From: Thereva unica
Lineage: Eukaryota > Arthropoda > Insecta > Diptera > Therevidae
Direction: 5' to 3'
Assembly (NCBI GenBank): GCA_949987705.1
Contig: OX465286.1
Coordinates: 20,473,676 to 20,537,675 of the forward strand
Length of the DNA stretch: 64,000 nt
Made by a program: the position numbers and the translations under genes. This document shows, in pieces, positions 1-11,900 of this stretch (positions within the stretch are counted from its first letter, which is position 1; each line of letters begins with the position of its first letter). The notes beneath the pieces were generated by a model, which searched no databases, was not told the DNA's origin, and was given only the letters and a program-made list of their open reading frames with translations.

Positions 1-333
1 TACTTTTCTTTCTTTTTTTCGGTATTTTTTGATTGTGCGTGAGTGCATAAAGTGAGTCATTTCACTGGCATAACAGATTTAAACCCTTTCTTAATACAGA
101 AAACCCTGCAAATATATTCAGGGAAAATTAAAAGCTGCAGAGCCCTGCGAGGCTACTGCCAAATGAGCAGGAAGCCAGCAAAATCACAAAAAAATATAAA
201 TAAAATAGGAGAGTATGACATACTTCTTTCTCCGATAAACTAAATGAGTCATAGGCGACGATCCGAATGCCAAACCTACGGAGAGTTAGCGAAGAGGACA
301 TCTTAGAAGGCATTAAACAAGATAATCCGACTG
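1..333. other. Unassigned left edge, possible LINE ORF1 trace
   Basis: I see no convincing gene here. The stretch from about 260 to 333 reads on the plus strand as a short peptide (RVSEEDILEGIKQDN) that could be the tail of a LINE ORF1, since an I-type LINE follows directly, but the evidence is only a few residues. The rest is AT-rich and without recognisable structure. Confidence 0.3.
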
Positions 334-490
334 TTAAGGCTGAAGCCACACCGAACCAGGCAGAACAAAACAAAAGCAAATTTCCATACTAATTCACACA
401 ACTCAAAGCAAAACAAGCAAAACAGTTTTCCAAAATGTATGGAAATTTGCTTTTGTTTTGTTTGCCTGGTTCGGTGTGGCTTCAGTCTAA
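334..490. mobile_element. Hairpin MITE, ~50-bp arms
   Basis: Arms at about 339-389 and 436-485 are near-perfect inverted copies, starting GGCTGAAGCCACACCGAACC, with a 46-base A-rich loop. TTA lies just outside the left arm and TAA just outside the right, so a 3-bp TWA target duplication of PIF/Harbinger type is possible but not exact. It sits at the 5' edge of the I-type LINE remnant. There is no coding capacity. It could also be a foldback of unknown class. Confidence 0.7.
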
Positions 491-2568
491 GGCCGTAAAA
501 CACTACACGAGGTTGTTACAAAGGTTCAACGCCGGGCCTAGACAAAATAACTTATGGAATGATGAGAAACGCCCCATCACTCTATTTGCAGAGGCTAACT
601 AGGCTCTATAATAAGGTGCTGAGCTCGGGCATATTTCCACAGGCCTGGAAATTGGATCCCCATCCCTAAAGTACCCAACAAAATTGTCCCCACCACCAAA
701 ATCAGACCAATATCCCTCCTTCCAACATCTTCCAAAGTCCTTGAAAAAATCCTCAGCAATAGACTAAGTTGGCTCCTAGAACGAAGGCTCACAGACGGGG
801 TTGTCGGCTACAGACCCGGCAGGGAAACACTGTCACTCTTACAGGAAGCTGAGCACAACCTGGCCTGCGGCATCGGACGGAGAGAACATAGCATATTGCT
901 TTCAGCAGATCTGGAGAAAACATATGACAGACTTCAAAAGAAAGTCGTTGTGCACCAGCTCATCGAATGGAATGCAGGTTACAACTTTGAGACAGTCAAC
1001 TCATTCCTCACAAACCGTAAAATCATGGTTCGAAATAAAGGTTTTGCTTCCAACGTCCTACACTTAGAAAATGGAAAACCGCAAGGGTCGCCATTATCGG
1101 TAACCCTATTCAACACGTATATTCACAAACTATCTTCAACACTAACACAAGTGCGCAATCTCTTTTTCCACTTATACGCAGACAACGTAGTTCTTTACGC
1201 TTCCGGCGAGACCTACACGGTAGAAAATACACTACAAACAGCACCTAACGTCCTAAAAGCATGGTGCCAAACAGCTGGGGCAATTATCTCAGAAGACAAG
1301 GTGGAAGCATTACATGTCTGCAGAAGAACAAGTTGTACTGCAACCAGGCTAAACTGGGCAAATCAAATAATACCACTAAAAGATGAACTGAAGATGCTAG
1401 GTTTACACCTGAACAAAACACTACGGTGGAATAAGCAGGCAAAAGTATTTGCTGAAGACTTGCGGAAACGCAACAGCATGTTCAAAGTCATTTGCCAAAA
1501 AAAGCATGGACCACCAGTAAACTTAGCGATAAAAATAGCGAAGCAAATAATAATTGGCAAAGTGGATTACGGACTGACCTTATATGGACATGGACAGCAC
1601 TCGAAACGATTCAAAAGCCAATTAACAATGCTGCACGCATTGCCCTTGGAGCATTACCAACGACACCGATCGAAGCTCTCTTGATCGAAGCCGGTTTCCC
1701 AACTATTGAGGAACGTACAGAAGAACGAACGGCAAACGTAATACTTAAGTGCATGCATCATTTCCAAGCTCCACTGCACCAAACCATAACGAACAGATTA
1801 CACATTGACATGGAAAAATACAGAAAACCATCGGCCCTCGTGCTGGGGTTAAGGAAACTCCCAACAGATCTACGTTACATCCCTCACAAAATACAGAATC
1901 CGACAAACCTAATACCCCTTGGTTGTTTAAGCAATGTAGAATAAACACAGAAATGACAAAATACAACAATTACACGCACACACGTATAAGACAGAATTTC
2001 AACAGACTAATTGAAGAACTACTACACAGATGCATCTAAAATGACAGATCAAGTTTCCTACGCGGTGGTGAGTAGAGTAGAGAGGGCGCCGTTATAAGTC
2101 TAGAAAGAATGCCAGGTTGGACTTCAATCTATACTGCGGAAACTACAGCTACATATATACAAAGCCTGCCTACATGCAGAAAGTTCAGAACCAGCTCTGG
2201 TTATAACTGACTCACTATCCGCACTCCACTCAATCAGGAACTTGAAAAACAGACATCCAATAGTAGAACAAATACGACAGATAGTAAGTAACAAGGACAT
2301 ACGGCTCATTTGGTGCCCCGCGCATGTTGGCATAAGTGGAAACGAACACGCCGACAGGGAGGCAAAAGAAGCACATAGACGACCCCTTTCAGAAGTACGA
2401 ACACCTGACTTCACATCGGTACGGAAGAAAGCACGACAAACGATGAACGACAAAAAACAACTTAACTGGAACAGAAGCAGCACCTTCCTAGCATCGCACT
2501 GGAAACAAATTACAACCCCCCACGAACATAATCTTCTCAGGGCGTTAGGGGTACTGCATACGAGACTA
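491..2568 (+). pseudogene. I-clade LINE pol remnant: reverse transcriptase and RNase H
   Basis: Several frames together read as a non-LTR retrotransposon polymerase. From about 590 there is a jockey/I-type RT N-terminus (LYNKVLSSGIFPQAWKL), then DLEKTYDR near 905, GKPQGSPLSVTLF near 1075, and the catalytic box as YADN at 1175-1186 instead of YADD, so one catalytic Asp is lost. An RNase H domain follows: YTDAS at 2023-2037, TDSLSALHS near 2210 and WCPAHVGISGNEHAD near 2310-2355. RT plus RNase H plus a terminal Cys/His knuckle is typical of the I clade. Frameshifts near 640, 1690 and 2090 make it non-functional. The frame breaks off at 2568 because of a foldback insertion and resumes at 6242. 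Confidence 0.85.
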
Positions 2569-2787
2569 ATGGGGCCCATCCACAGGCCAACTGGTTGCCC
2601 AAACTGAGTTGTGTAAAGAGTTGGTGTTTCGCCACAAACGCTTCAACTGAGTTGATACTTCAACTGTCAATTCGATATTTTATAGGCAATTTGAAAGTTA
2701 AATGAAATTGTATAAAACCCACGATTAAGTTTTATAATATTAAAACATGAATAACGATCATATTTTATAATAATTATAAATTTTTTA

Positions 2788-3266
2788 ACGTCGAACCTCT
2801 ATAAGTCGAACCTCGATAATTCGAAAACCTCTGCAGCTCGAGTAATAAGATCTCTTCGTTTCCCTACAAATATTTTACAAGTAAATTGACCTCTACAGCT
2901 CGAAAGAAACCTCTACAGCTCGAATAAAATTTCATGACAAAACCTCCCTAGCTGGAACAAAATTCTTAAAACCTCGCTTTTTCGAAATAAAAAATTAGAT
3001 AGAAGAGACAATTTCTTACCACTTTTCTCAGTTTGAGAAAGTTATTAGTGATTTACTCAAATTAAGTTCCACAGTGGCTAGCGGTTTCAAATTTTTTATT
3101 GCTGTACGTAAGGAGTAAGTTTTAGCAAGCAAGAAAGTTATTCCAAGCCTCAATATATCGAATAAACTTCGAATTATCGAGGTTCAGCAAAACCTCGTGT
3201 ATTCGAAACCTCCCTATCTCGAATTAAAATTTGATTCCCTTCAGGTTCGAGTTACCGAGGTTCGAC
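2788..3266. mobile_element. pogo-like MITE with CGAACCTC ends
   Basis: This 479-bp insert is present only in the left arm of the foldback; the right arm reads straight through the equivalent point. The ends are GTCGAACCTC and GAGGTTCGAC with TA on both sides, as for Tc1/mariner-pogo elements. Internally the motif CCTCTACAGCTCGAA recurs in degenerate form at about 2829, 2890, 2911, 2943 and 3195. No ORF. Confidence 0.75.
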
Positions 3267-3915
3267 TAATATACATATTTATATGTTTTTAAAATATAAT
3301 CTTAATTCTAAAAATATAAATTATGAAAATAATTAAATATTATATGAACTTTCATAATTTAAATTAAAAATAATGCAAAACAATGAAAATATCAACTTGC
3401 AAAAAATATATATTCTTCGAATTCAGGCTAATTCATTCAAGTAGTTTGCCAAACTGCAGCACACACAGTGCGACTAGTTGCCCAAACTCTAAGCCCCGCC
3501 CTCATAAAATTAAAAGATTTTGATTTATCCCAACTGAAACCCCAACTGTCAAATCACTTTGCCAACTGGCCCACATACGCTGCGATTCAGTGCCAACACA
3601 ACTCAGTTTGGGCAACTAGTTGGCCCGTGGATGTGACTGGGCTGAATCGCAGCGTGTATGGGGCAGTTGGCCATCTGATTTGACAGTTGGGGTTGCAGTT
3701 GGGATAAATCAAAATCTTTTAATTTTATGGGGGCGGGGCCTAGAGTTTGGGCAACTAGTCGCGCTGTGTATGTTGCAGTTTGGCAAACTACTTGAATTAA
3801 TTAAGCTTGAATTCGAAAATTATATTTTTTTGCAAGTTTATATTTTCATTGTATTGCATAATTTTTAATTTAAATTATGAAAGTTCACATAATATTAAAT
3901 TATTTTCATAATTTA
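3267..3915. repeat. Central palindrome of the foldback with embedded terminus copy
   Basis: The inner arms (about 3280-3590 and 3640-3915) pair almost end to end. The loop at 3594-3638 (CAACTCAGTTTGGGCAACTA, then GTTGGCCCGTGGATG) closely copies the outer terminus seen at 6199-6232. A third copy of the element end therefore lies in the middle, as expected if the foldback arose from two head-to-head or nested copies. Confidence 0.75.
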
Positions 3916-3917
3916 TA

Positions 3918-5971
3918 CAGTACTTTTCAAAATTATTTGTGCAGAGTAAAATTTACAGAAAAGCGTCAGTAGAACCCTAATATCGGTACTTAAAACACAA
4001 GTTATTTGTTGAATTTTTTTTCTTTTGTATTCTTGGAAGTATTTATAACAAATTAACATTAAAAACCAAATAACAATTTCACTTCTTCATTGAAAAAAAC
4101 GATAAAATTTAGATTTCAAAATTATTTGTGCAAGCGTTTTTCCGTTTCAAAATTATTTGTGCATAACAAAAATTAAAGAAAAAACCATTATAAATTAAAT
4201 TAAAATTATTATTTACATTGTTTCACTTTGTAAATACCTTGTGATCTTTTAATGAGATGTACGACCCCCCTCTCTCCTCAATGACCAATTGCAGTCGTCT
4301 TGGAACTGAGTCAATTAATTTTCTGCATGTTTCAACGTCGATTTGGTTTCAAACTTCGATAACAGCATTTGGTTCTCTTGAAATTTTAGAGTATTTTATA
4401 TTTCGTGATGTGCCATAGATTTTCAATAACATTCAAGTCAGAACTCGGCGGAGCCAGTCTATAATTTCTTGTCTAACTCCATTTAAGAAATTCTTAATGA
4501 GCCTGCTAGTATGAATTGGTGCTTTATTCTGATGCAGGAAGACACCTGGACCTATTAGATTATTACCAGCAGTGAAAAAACCTCTTACAAAAACCGTTTA
4601 TAACCTCCAAGTACGTATTGGATGTTTCTTTCTCAGGAAGAATCAATAGAGGTCCGATTTCATTGAACGTCGCTTTTTGATAATTTGATTTTTTTTCCTG
4701 AATTTGAACGGGACACTTTTTTCCCCTTATGTACCATCCAAGGAAAATGCTGACTCGTTTGTCCACAAAATTTATCTACAAAATTCAACAGTATTATGTT
4801 GGTATTACTGTAAACCCTAATGTTTAGCTTCTAAACACTTAAAGCGTGTGAATCGTGGAAGACGAAATTTAAACAGTTAGTCCCACCAACTACAAACCAC
4901 TTCCACCACTGCTGCTTGTCCTTCGTGGCCGAACGAGAGGCGGTGTACTGAATATGCTAAATGGTACATTTTGCGATCATCAACATAATTGCCTGAAATA
5001 TGAGTCACTAATCTTTTTCTTCATCCTATTTTAATAATTTTGAGTTCATATTATTTAAGCAGTTTTTGGTTTTATTTTCATATTAAAAAAATACTTGTCA
5101 ATAAAGGTATAAAAATTACCAGTTTTTCAGGATAAACAAAGTTAAATAAATAAAAACAACTCGGGGAAAAAGTGTCCCGTTCAAATTCAGGAAAAAAAAA
5201 TCAAATTATCAAAAAGCGACGTTCAATGAAATCGGACCTCTATTGATTCTTCCTGAGAAAGAAACATCCAATACGTACTTGGAGGTTATAAACGGTTTTT
5301 GTAAGAGGTTTTTTCACTGCTGGTAATAATCTAATAGGTCCAGGTGTCTTCCTTCATCAGAATAAAGCACCAATTCATACTAGCAGGCTCATTAAGAATT
5401 TCTTAAATGGAGTTAGACAAGAAATTATAGACTGGCCCCGCCGAGTTCTGACTTGAATGTTATTGAAAATCTATGGCACATCACGAAATATAAAATACTC
5501 TAAAATTTCAAGAGAACCAAATGCTGTTATCGAAGTTTGAAACCAAATCGACGTTGAAACATGCAGAAAATTAATTGACTCAGTTCCAGGACGACTGCAA
5601 TTGGTCATTGAGGAGAGAGGGGGGTCGTACATCTCATTAAAAGATCACAAGGTATTTACAAAGTGAAACAATGTAAATAATAATTTTAATTTAATTTATA
5701 ATGGTTTTTTCTTTAATTTTTGTTATGCACAAATAATTTTGAAACGGAAAAACGCTTGCACAAATAATTTTGAAATCTAAATTTTATCGTTTTTTTCAAT
5801 GAAGAAGTGAAATTGTTATTTGGTTTTTAATGTTAATTTGTTATAAATACTTCCAAGAATACAAAAGAAAAAAAATTCAACAAATAACTTGTGTTTTAAG
5901 TACCGATATTAGGGTTCTACTGACGCTTTTCTGTAAATTTTACTCTGCACAAATAATTTTGAAAAGTACTG
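3918..5971. mobile_element. Tc1-like element in inverted-dimer form
   Basis: The element starts CAGTACTTTTCAAAATTATT and ends with its reverse complement, with TA at 3916-3917 and 5972-5973. Arms 3918-4722 and 5165-5971 are ~805-bp near-perfect inverted copies around a 440-bp spacer. Each arm carries the same 3' part of a Tc1 transposase: on the plus strand of the right arm NAPIHTSR-like residues and SDLNVIENLW near 5440-5480, and the same on the minus strand of the left arm. The transposase N-terminus is at most partial in the spacer, so no intact gene remains. It is inserted only in the right arm of the foldback. Confidence 0.85.
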
Positions 5972-6241
5972 TATGTTTAGGATTTAATTTATATTTTAAA
6001 AACATACAAATATTTATATTAATAATTAAAAAATTTATAATTAACATAAAAAATCTTTACTACCCATTTTTTATAATCATAAAACTTAATCGCAGGTTTT
6101 CTACAATTTTATTTAACGTTCAAATTGCCTATAAAATACTGAATTGACAGTTGAAGTATCAACTCAGTTCGTTTGTGGCAAAACACCAACTCTTTGCACA
6201 ACTCAGTTTGGGCAACCAGTTGGCCTGTGGATGGGCCCCAT

Positions 6242-6535
6242 TGCAGTGAAAAGGTACATTTTCGAAAGAGGATCTGCACCTGTTTGCCCCCACTGCCTCA
6301 TGGAAACTCTAACAGCACACCACCTCTTCATGGGCTGTCCTACAACTGCTTGCATTTTACGGCAACATATAGAATATAATAACAATGTACCAATACTGAA
6401 TACGAACCCAGGAATTTAGAATAAATATATGTACGTAGAAATAAATTAAAAACTAAAAACGTTATACAGCTCATGGGCTTATACCCACTTTGTTAGAATA
6501 AGTTTCATTATGCTAATATAGTTTATAAAAAAAAT
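6242..6535 (+). pseudogene. I-clade LINE 3' end, Cys/His knuckle and UTR
   Basis: Continuation of the interrupted LINE: IAVKRYIFERG then CPHC...HHLFMGCP, the C-terminal zinc-knuckle-like motif found after RNase H in I-type elements. The reading frame stops at 6417-6419. The AT-rich UTR ends in an A-rich run near 6525. Confidence 0.8.
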
Positions 6536-7259
6536 CATAGATTAATAGTAGCAGCCAACAATAGCAAGGAAACAGAAGTACGTGCAGGGCTTGTTCCAGA
6601 ACTCGAATGTGGGATCCCGCGGGACAAAAATTTTCCCAATTTGTGTTTCTTTACTTTCTCCTGCAAGAAAAAGCGGGGAAATTTTCACTTCCCCTCGTGC
6701 AGGAATTAGCCAGAGGTTTTCGGTCCTGCGATTTCTTGCAAGTTGTCAGCTGACAATTTTTTGTATGTGTGTGGGTATCTTAAAAAGCGGCATACACATA
6801 GACAATCGACATTTATGTTATCTTCTTCTTTATTTGCAAGAAATTGCCCAAAAGTCGTTTCTTTACTTTCTGAATTTTTACAAAATTATACCCACCATTC
6901 AACTAAGTTTTTGCCCAACAAATTTTTGCAGGAAAAGTACTATAGTCTGTCAAGGCTCTTTAAATCTAATTCGAGGATGTGAGCACCGGATTTCATTTGG
7001 TTTTCACAATAAATATGCGGTGAATTTTGTTAGGGAGCAAAAGTTACACTTACCCCCAAAATATAAATGGTGTGCGACCGTACTGGCAAATAACCTTCTG
7101 ATAACCGGCACATGTCAAAAGAGGAATATGTTTCAATCAGGGTGGATTTGCCCGTTGTAAGCCCATCTTTTATTTTACTAGAAAAGATGAGAACAAGTAC
7201 CGTCGTCGTAGGCCAAATTGTGCATAATTGTAAAAACTCAGGAAATATGATAATGGCAA
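6536..7259. other. No recognisable gene
   Basis: A plus-strand open frame of 192 codons (6582-7160) has low-complexity, unfamiliar content and no domain I recognise. I regard it as chance. Confidence 0.5.
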
Positions 7260-7262
7260 TAA

Positions 7263-7371
7263 GGGTGTTTTCGAAAACGCATCACTGCGGTATTACTGCA
7301 ATATTCAGCAATTGGAAATCTGTGGCTGAATATTGCAGTAATACCGCAGTGATGCGTTTTCGAAAACACCC
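7263..7371. mobile_element. Perfect hairpin MITE, PIF/Harbinger-type
   Basis: Two 47-bp arms (GGGTGTTTTCGAAAACGCAT...) are perfect reverse complements around a 15-base loop, flanked by TAA at 7260-7262 and 7372-7374. The TWA duplication and G-rich terminus fit a non-autonomous PIF/Harbinger element. Arms without mismatches imply a recent insertion. Confidence 0.85.
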
Positions 7372-7374
7372 TAA

Positions 7375-7895
7375 GCGCTAACAAGGGGAGACGGTTTACA
7401 GTTTTGATGCTACTTTTCTCATCTATAGTATAATTTGTTTATGGTATTATGAACAAAGGGTCTTCCATATCCCACAGTAGTTGTAGTAGTAAAGTTGTAG
7501 TATAAGTAGTTCTTTAAAAATAAAAAAAATACCCAGAAAGGGAAGAAGCAAAGAGATAACACTCTCTCACTTGAATTCAAGCGGGATTAGAGGGCTTTGG
7601 AGCTTCCGGTGGCTCTCAAGAGCTGCTATTGACTAGCACTGTTTTATTGGTAGAAACTGAAGACAATACTTGCAGAAGAGCCTATAATAAAGTGCCTTGC
7701 CAGCTGTCTTTGACGTTTTTTCAAACACAAACTTTGTTTACCTCCTGTGCATATCCGGCGTTGTATTGTACATTACTGGATCGCGGCAGCGCCCCCGGGA
7801 CATGGTGGTACTGATTCCAAGCATCTAAGCATAACGACAGAACTTCTACTATATAAGGCGATGGTTTTTGCCGCTACTCACACTTTTTAATTATA
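7375..7895. other. No recognisable gene
   Basis: I see no domain, tail or inverted repeat in this stretch. Confidence 0.5.
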
Positions 7896-10800
7896 AAGCC
7901 TAGTATGGAGTTCGAACGGAATTCCGTTCCCCATATAAAATACACGTAAAAAGATGCACGGAATTCCGTTCACCCGATTTTTTCGTGTACTTTTTGTTTT
8001 GTGAGTACGGACTTCAAACGGAATTCTGTTGGTAATATATCACTTGCAAATTTCTAATAGATGGCTCTGCAAGGGAAATTGGAGACTTTTTTCCGTTCAC
8101 GTTGGAACGGAATAAATAGCTAGACAATTACCTAGTTTATAGCTACTCCAAAAATAATTCGAATTATGGATCATCCGATATTTTTTACCCTATAAACGAG
8201 GTAATTCGAATTTTGGCTTAAACCGAAATGTTTCGGCTTAAGCCACAGTTATAAGAATGTATTTAATACCCGTTTATACGCTAATTCGATATTTTGACGT
8301 AACTTTGAGTTAAAACGATTTAATTTTTCTGCTATAAACTAGGTAAATTATTCCGTGTTGCACTTTAGGTAATTTTGACAGAACGACAGAAAAATAGCTG
8401 TTGCCTTGGTGATTTTTGTAGTTTATTAAATTTTTTTTTTTTTGTGATTCTGACTCTGAATAATAATTGCGGTTTAAATAAATGAAATATTTCATTTTGA
8501 ATGCTTTTTATTTTATGTTATTTTCTTCTGACTCTGCAACCACCGCATACGCCCCATAGTCCAATCAATCTACGGAAATTCTCCAGACAATTGAAGGCAG
8601 GAAAAAAAATATGGGCGTGTAGAACAATTAATTTGAAGAAAGATAGGATGTTTTTTTACGGAACTGCATTGGCGAACTTAACCTAAAAAATTCGCAAAAG
8701 TAAAAAAAAAACGGTTTTTCGCCAATAAAACAAAAAGTTGAGCTCGGATCCGAAAAAGTTAAATGAGAAAGTTATAGGTATTAAAATTATCTTTCAATTT
8801 ATGTGGTACAAAATATTGGTTAGTGTCTTATACATGGAGAAAAATGCTAAAAACCGTTAAAAATCGCGTCTTTTTCATTTATTTTTTGCTTTTTATTGAT
8901 GCGACCTAGAAACTTTTTACTTGGTAAAAATGTTGCTTTTGGCAATCTGAAAACTCATACATATTTTTTTTTGGCTCGAAATTTTGCAAAATATGGGTGA
9001 AATTTCGATTTTTGTAAAAAAAGCCGTTTTCGTAAAATCCTTCGTCTACAGCTCCTCGACCTCGTAGGACATTTTTTCGAAGCTCTTTTTCTTCGTTAAG
9101 AGTTGTACTATTATGCACTATTATTTAAAATTTGAGTTTTTCAATTTTATATACAAAAAACTCCACCGCAAAAAAGACAAGTTTTTTTGCCGCAAAAAAG
9201 ACAAGTTTTTTATTTAATTATTTTTCGACTCTAAACTACTATTTAATAAAAGTTTATATCCTTTTTTTCTAATTTAAAAATAAAAAAATTAACCGTACGA
9301 CCGTCAACAGCGAAGACATTTTTTTAAATTACGGAGCCTTTTTCCTTCGTTAAATACCTGTGAATTTGAGACATATTGTTGTTCAATACTTACTGTACTA
9401 CATATGTATGTGACGCGATCCGAGAAAAGGGACTTACTGTCCAAAAAATCGATTTTCGGATTATGAGTGATTCTTAAGGTTTTGAATCTCCTCTTTAATT
9501 CTGTGCAATCAGAATTAATTTATTCCAATTACTTTCTGAGCAATAAATATTTACAAATGTGTCTTCAAAAGTGTTTAAAGTGGCAGCTCAGCGTTTTCGC
9601 TCTCCTCCATCTTTCTTTCAATCGCTTCTCCTGTAAAGTTTTCTTTTTGGATAGTAGCTCCCTTTTCTCGGATCGCGTCACATATATACAAGTTGTTATT
9701 GACGTCTCAACAGCACGGATCATGTGCAATTTCATCTTTTACGTAGAATGTTTACTTGGTGAGCGGCCACTTCTAACTTTTCGCGCTGTAGTAATTTCTG
9801 GTTGTTCGAATCAATTTTTATTATATTAACTAGCTGGGACCCGGGGCGCCTATGCTGCACCCATAAGCCAATAGTAGTAATCAGGTGAAGCATTTTAATA
9901 TACCGTAAGGGAGTTTGAAAAAGGCAATTTTTTGGTATTTTTGATTCCAAATAACAAAATGTGAAACTATTAGGGATCTGACATGTTGATCGCGACAATA
10001 AAAACCATCCATTGTAATATCATTTTTCGAGATATGAATTTTCATACACAGATGCAGTGTCGCAATGAACTGCTTATTTTCTGTATTTTGGATAGCTAGG
10101 ACCCGGTGCGCCTCGCTGCAGCTAACGTTTAAAATCAATTCAAAGCTTCTAAATTCAACGTTTATCAACCAATAATGAAAAACCAACTATATTCCTATAA
10201 AAGTTGGAGTCATAAGATTCAAAATACATTTATTTGAACTATGACCAAAATTGCCGGTGTATTCTGTTAAAACAATGAACGTTAAAATATTTAAAATTAA
10301 TGCAAATAGCCGCATCCAGCACCCGAAATTCGAGGGCCATTTTCTATAGCTTTTTTTAATTTAAATCTAGAAGTCTGCAATAACAAAATTTTTCGAGAAC
10401 AATAAAAGTAAATTGAAAAATGAAAGAATTTTTTTATAGTTGGAAAAAGCCATGCCAAAAAACCAACTTTTATTATCATTTATATAATGTATGACCAAAT
10501 TACCTATTTATTCTCTAAAAACCACGAACGTTAAACCATTTAAATAAATCCAACACTTCAAAATACAACATGTAACTCTTCAACAACTTTTCATATAGAT
10601 CAACCAAAAACAAATTATCCTATAAAAGTATGAGATATTAGATTCAATATACATTTATATAATGTATGACCAAATTACCTATTTATTCTCTAAAAAGAAT
10701 ATAAACTTTTATTAAATAGTAGTTTCGAGTCGAAAAATAATGAAACAAAAAACTTGCCTTTTTTGCGGCAAAAAAACTTGTCTTTTTTGCGGTGGTTTTT

Positions 10801-11539
10801 TGTATATAAAATTGAAAAACTCAAATTTTAAATAATAGTGCATAATAGTACAACTCTTAACGAAGAAAAAGAACTTCGAAAAAATGTCCTACGAGGTCGA
10901 GGAGCTGTAGACGAAGGTTTTACGAAAACGCCTTTTTTTACAAAAATCGAAATTTCACCCATATTTTGCAAAATTTCGAGCCAAAAAAAATGAGTTTTCA
11001 GATTGCCAAAAGCAACATTTTTACCAAGTAAAAAGTTTCTAGGTCGCATCAATAAAAAGCAAAAAATAAATGAAAAAGACGCGATTTTCAATGGTTTTTA
11101 GCATTTTTCTCCATGTATAAGACACTAACCAATATTTTGTACCACATCAATTGAAAGATAATTTTAATACCTATAACTTTCTCATTTAACTTTTTCGGAT
11201 CCGAGCTCAACTTTTTGTTTTATTGGCGAAAAACCGTTTTTTTTTTACTTTTGCGAATTTTTTAGGTTAAGTTCGCCAATGCAGTTCCGTAAAAAAAACA
11301 TCCTATCTTTCTTCAAATTAAGTGTTCTACACGCCCATATTTTTTTTCCTGCCTTCAATTGTCTGGAAATTAACATTATGAATCCGTAGATTGATTGCAC
11401 TACCACTAATTATTAAAAAATATGTACACAAGTCAGCTGTTTACTTTTTCTCCACTATGTTTTCTACACGGATTTTTCCGTGTAGAATTAAATTGCAAAA
11501 ATGCTGAACGGAATTCCGTTCGAACTCCATACTAGGCTT
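7896..11539. mobile_element. 3.6-kb foldback element without a transposase
   Basis: The outer ends AGCCTAGTATGGAGTTCG and the reverse complement enclose the 16-bp palindrome GAACGGAATTCCGTTC (7914-7929 and 11509-11524), with a further degenerate copy near 7960. The main arms, about 8536-9268 and 10688-11398, are near-identical inverted copies of ~720 bp. The loop has short direct repeats (ACCAAATTACCTATTTATTC at about 10493 and 10671) and a nested inverted repeat. Flanks are TAA on the left and TAC on the right, so an eroded 3-bp Harbinger-type duplication is conceivable. No coding frame is credible. Confidence 0.8.
9407..9687. mobile_element. Small MITE nested in the foldback loop
   Basis: TGTGACGCGATCCGAGAAAA near 9409 pairs with its reverse complement ending near 9685; arms are about 40 bp with TA at both edges. 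No coding content. Confidence 0.6.
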
Positions 11540-11589
11540 ACAACAGGAAAAAGAGGAAAATCATTCGACTTGTTTTCTCGTTATGTGGG

Positions 11590-11900
11590 GAATGATGTTT
11601 CCGGAGACTACAGCGACGAGATCTACGAGCGCCAGCGCATTATAAATGTTGTGAAAAAAATAAAGCTCGGTAGGCTCTGCTGGGCAGGGCACCTAGCTCG
11701 TATAAGTGAGAATGAATCTACTCGGAAAGTTTTCTGCGGTAAAGTGTATGAGGTGTGACAGCGAGAGGGACCCAGCCTCCGCGGAAGGATAGCGTAGACT
11801 AAGCCGCCCAGAGTATAGAGATGCTAAGCTGGATGATATCAGCTCAGAATTGGGAGGAGAGAACAGCTGTGAGAAGCCAAGGATCGGCCAGGGTATCCGG
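11590..11900 (+). pseudogene. RTE-type LINE 3' end fragment
   Basis: The plus strand encodes KIKLGRLCWAGHLARISENE, then after frame changes NWEERTAVRSQGS. These match the conserved C-terminus of RTE-type endonuclease/reverse transcriptases (typically RLRWAGHVARM...NW..RA.DR..WR). A second copy of the same terminus occurs at 26540-26645. Broken by stops and frameshifts. Confidence 0.6.

Larger units (their letters stand above)
2569..6241. mobile_element. Foldback element inserted in the LINE
   Basis: Long inverted arms begin CCACAGGCCAACTGG at 2580 and end with the reverse complement at 6230. They are flanked by ATGGGGCCCAT (2569-2579) and ATGGGCCCCAT (6231-6241), an imperfect palindromic duplication of the target. 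Left arm 2580-2787 plus 3267-3590 pairs with 3640-3915 plus 5974-6230 once two later insertions are subtracted, leaving an original element of roughly 1.1 kb with ~0.5-kb arms. No transposase is encoded. Removing it restores the LINE frame (MGP then IAVKRYIFERG). The superfamily is uncertain. Confidence 0.85.

Noticed and set aside
6582..7160. 192-codon plus-strand ORF as a gene
   Set aside because: No recognisable domain, biased composition, and surrounded by transposon ends.
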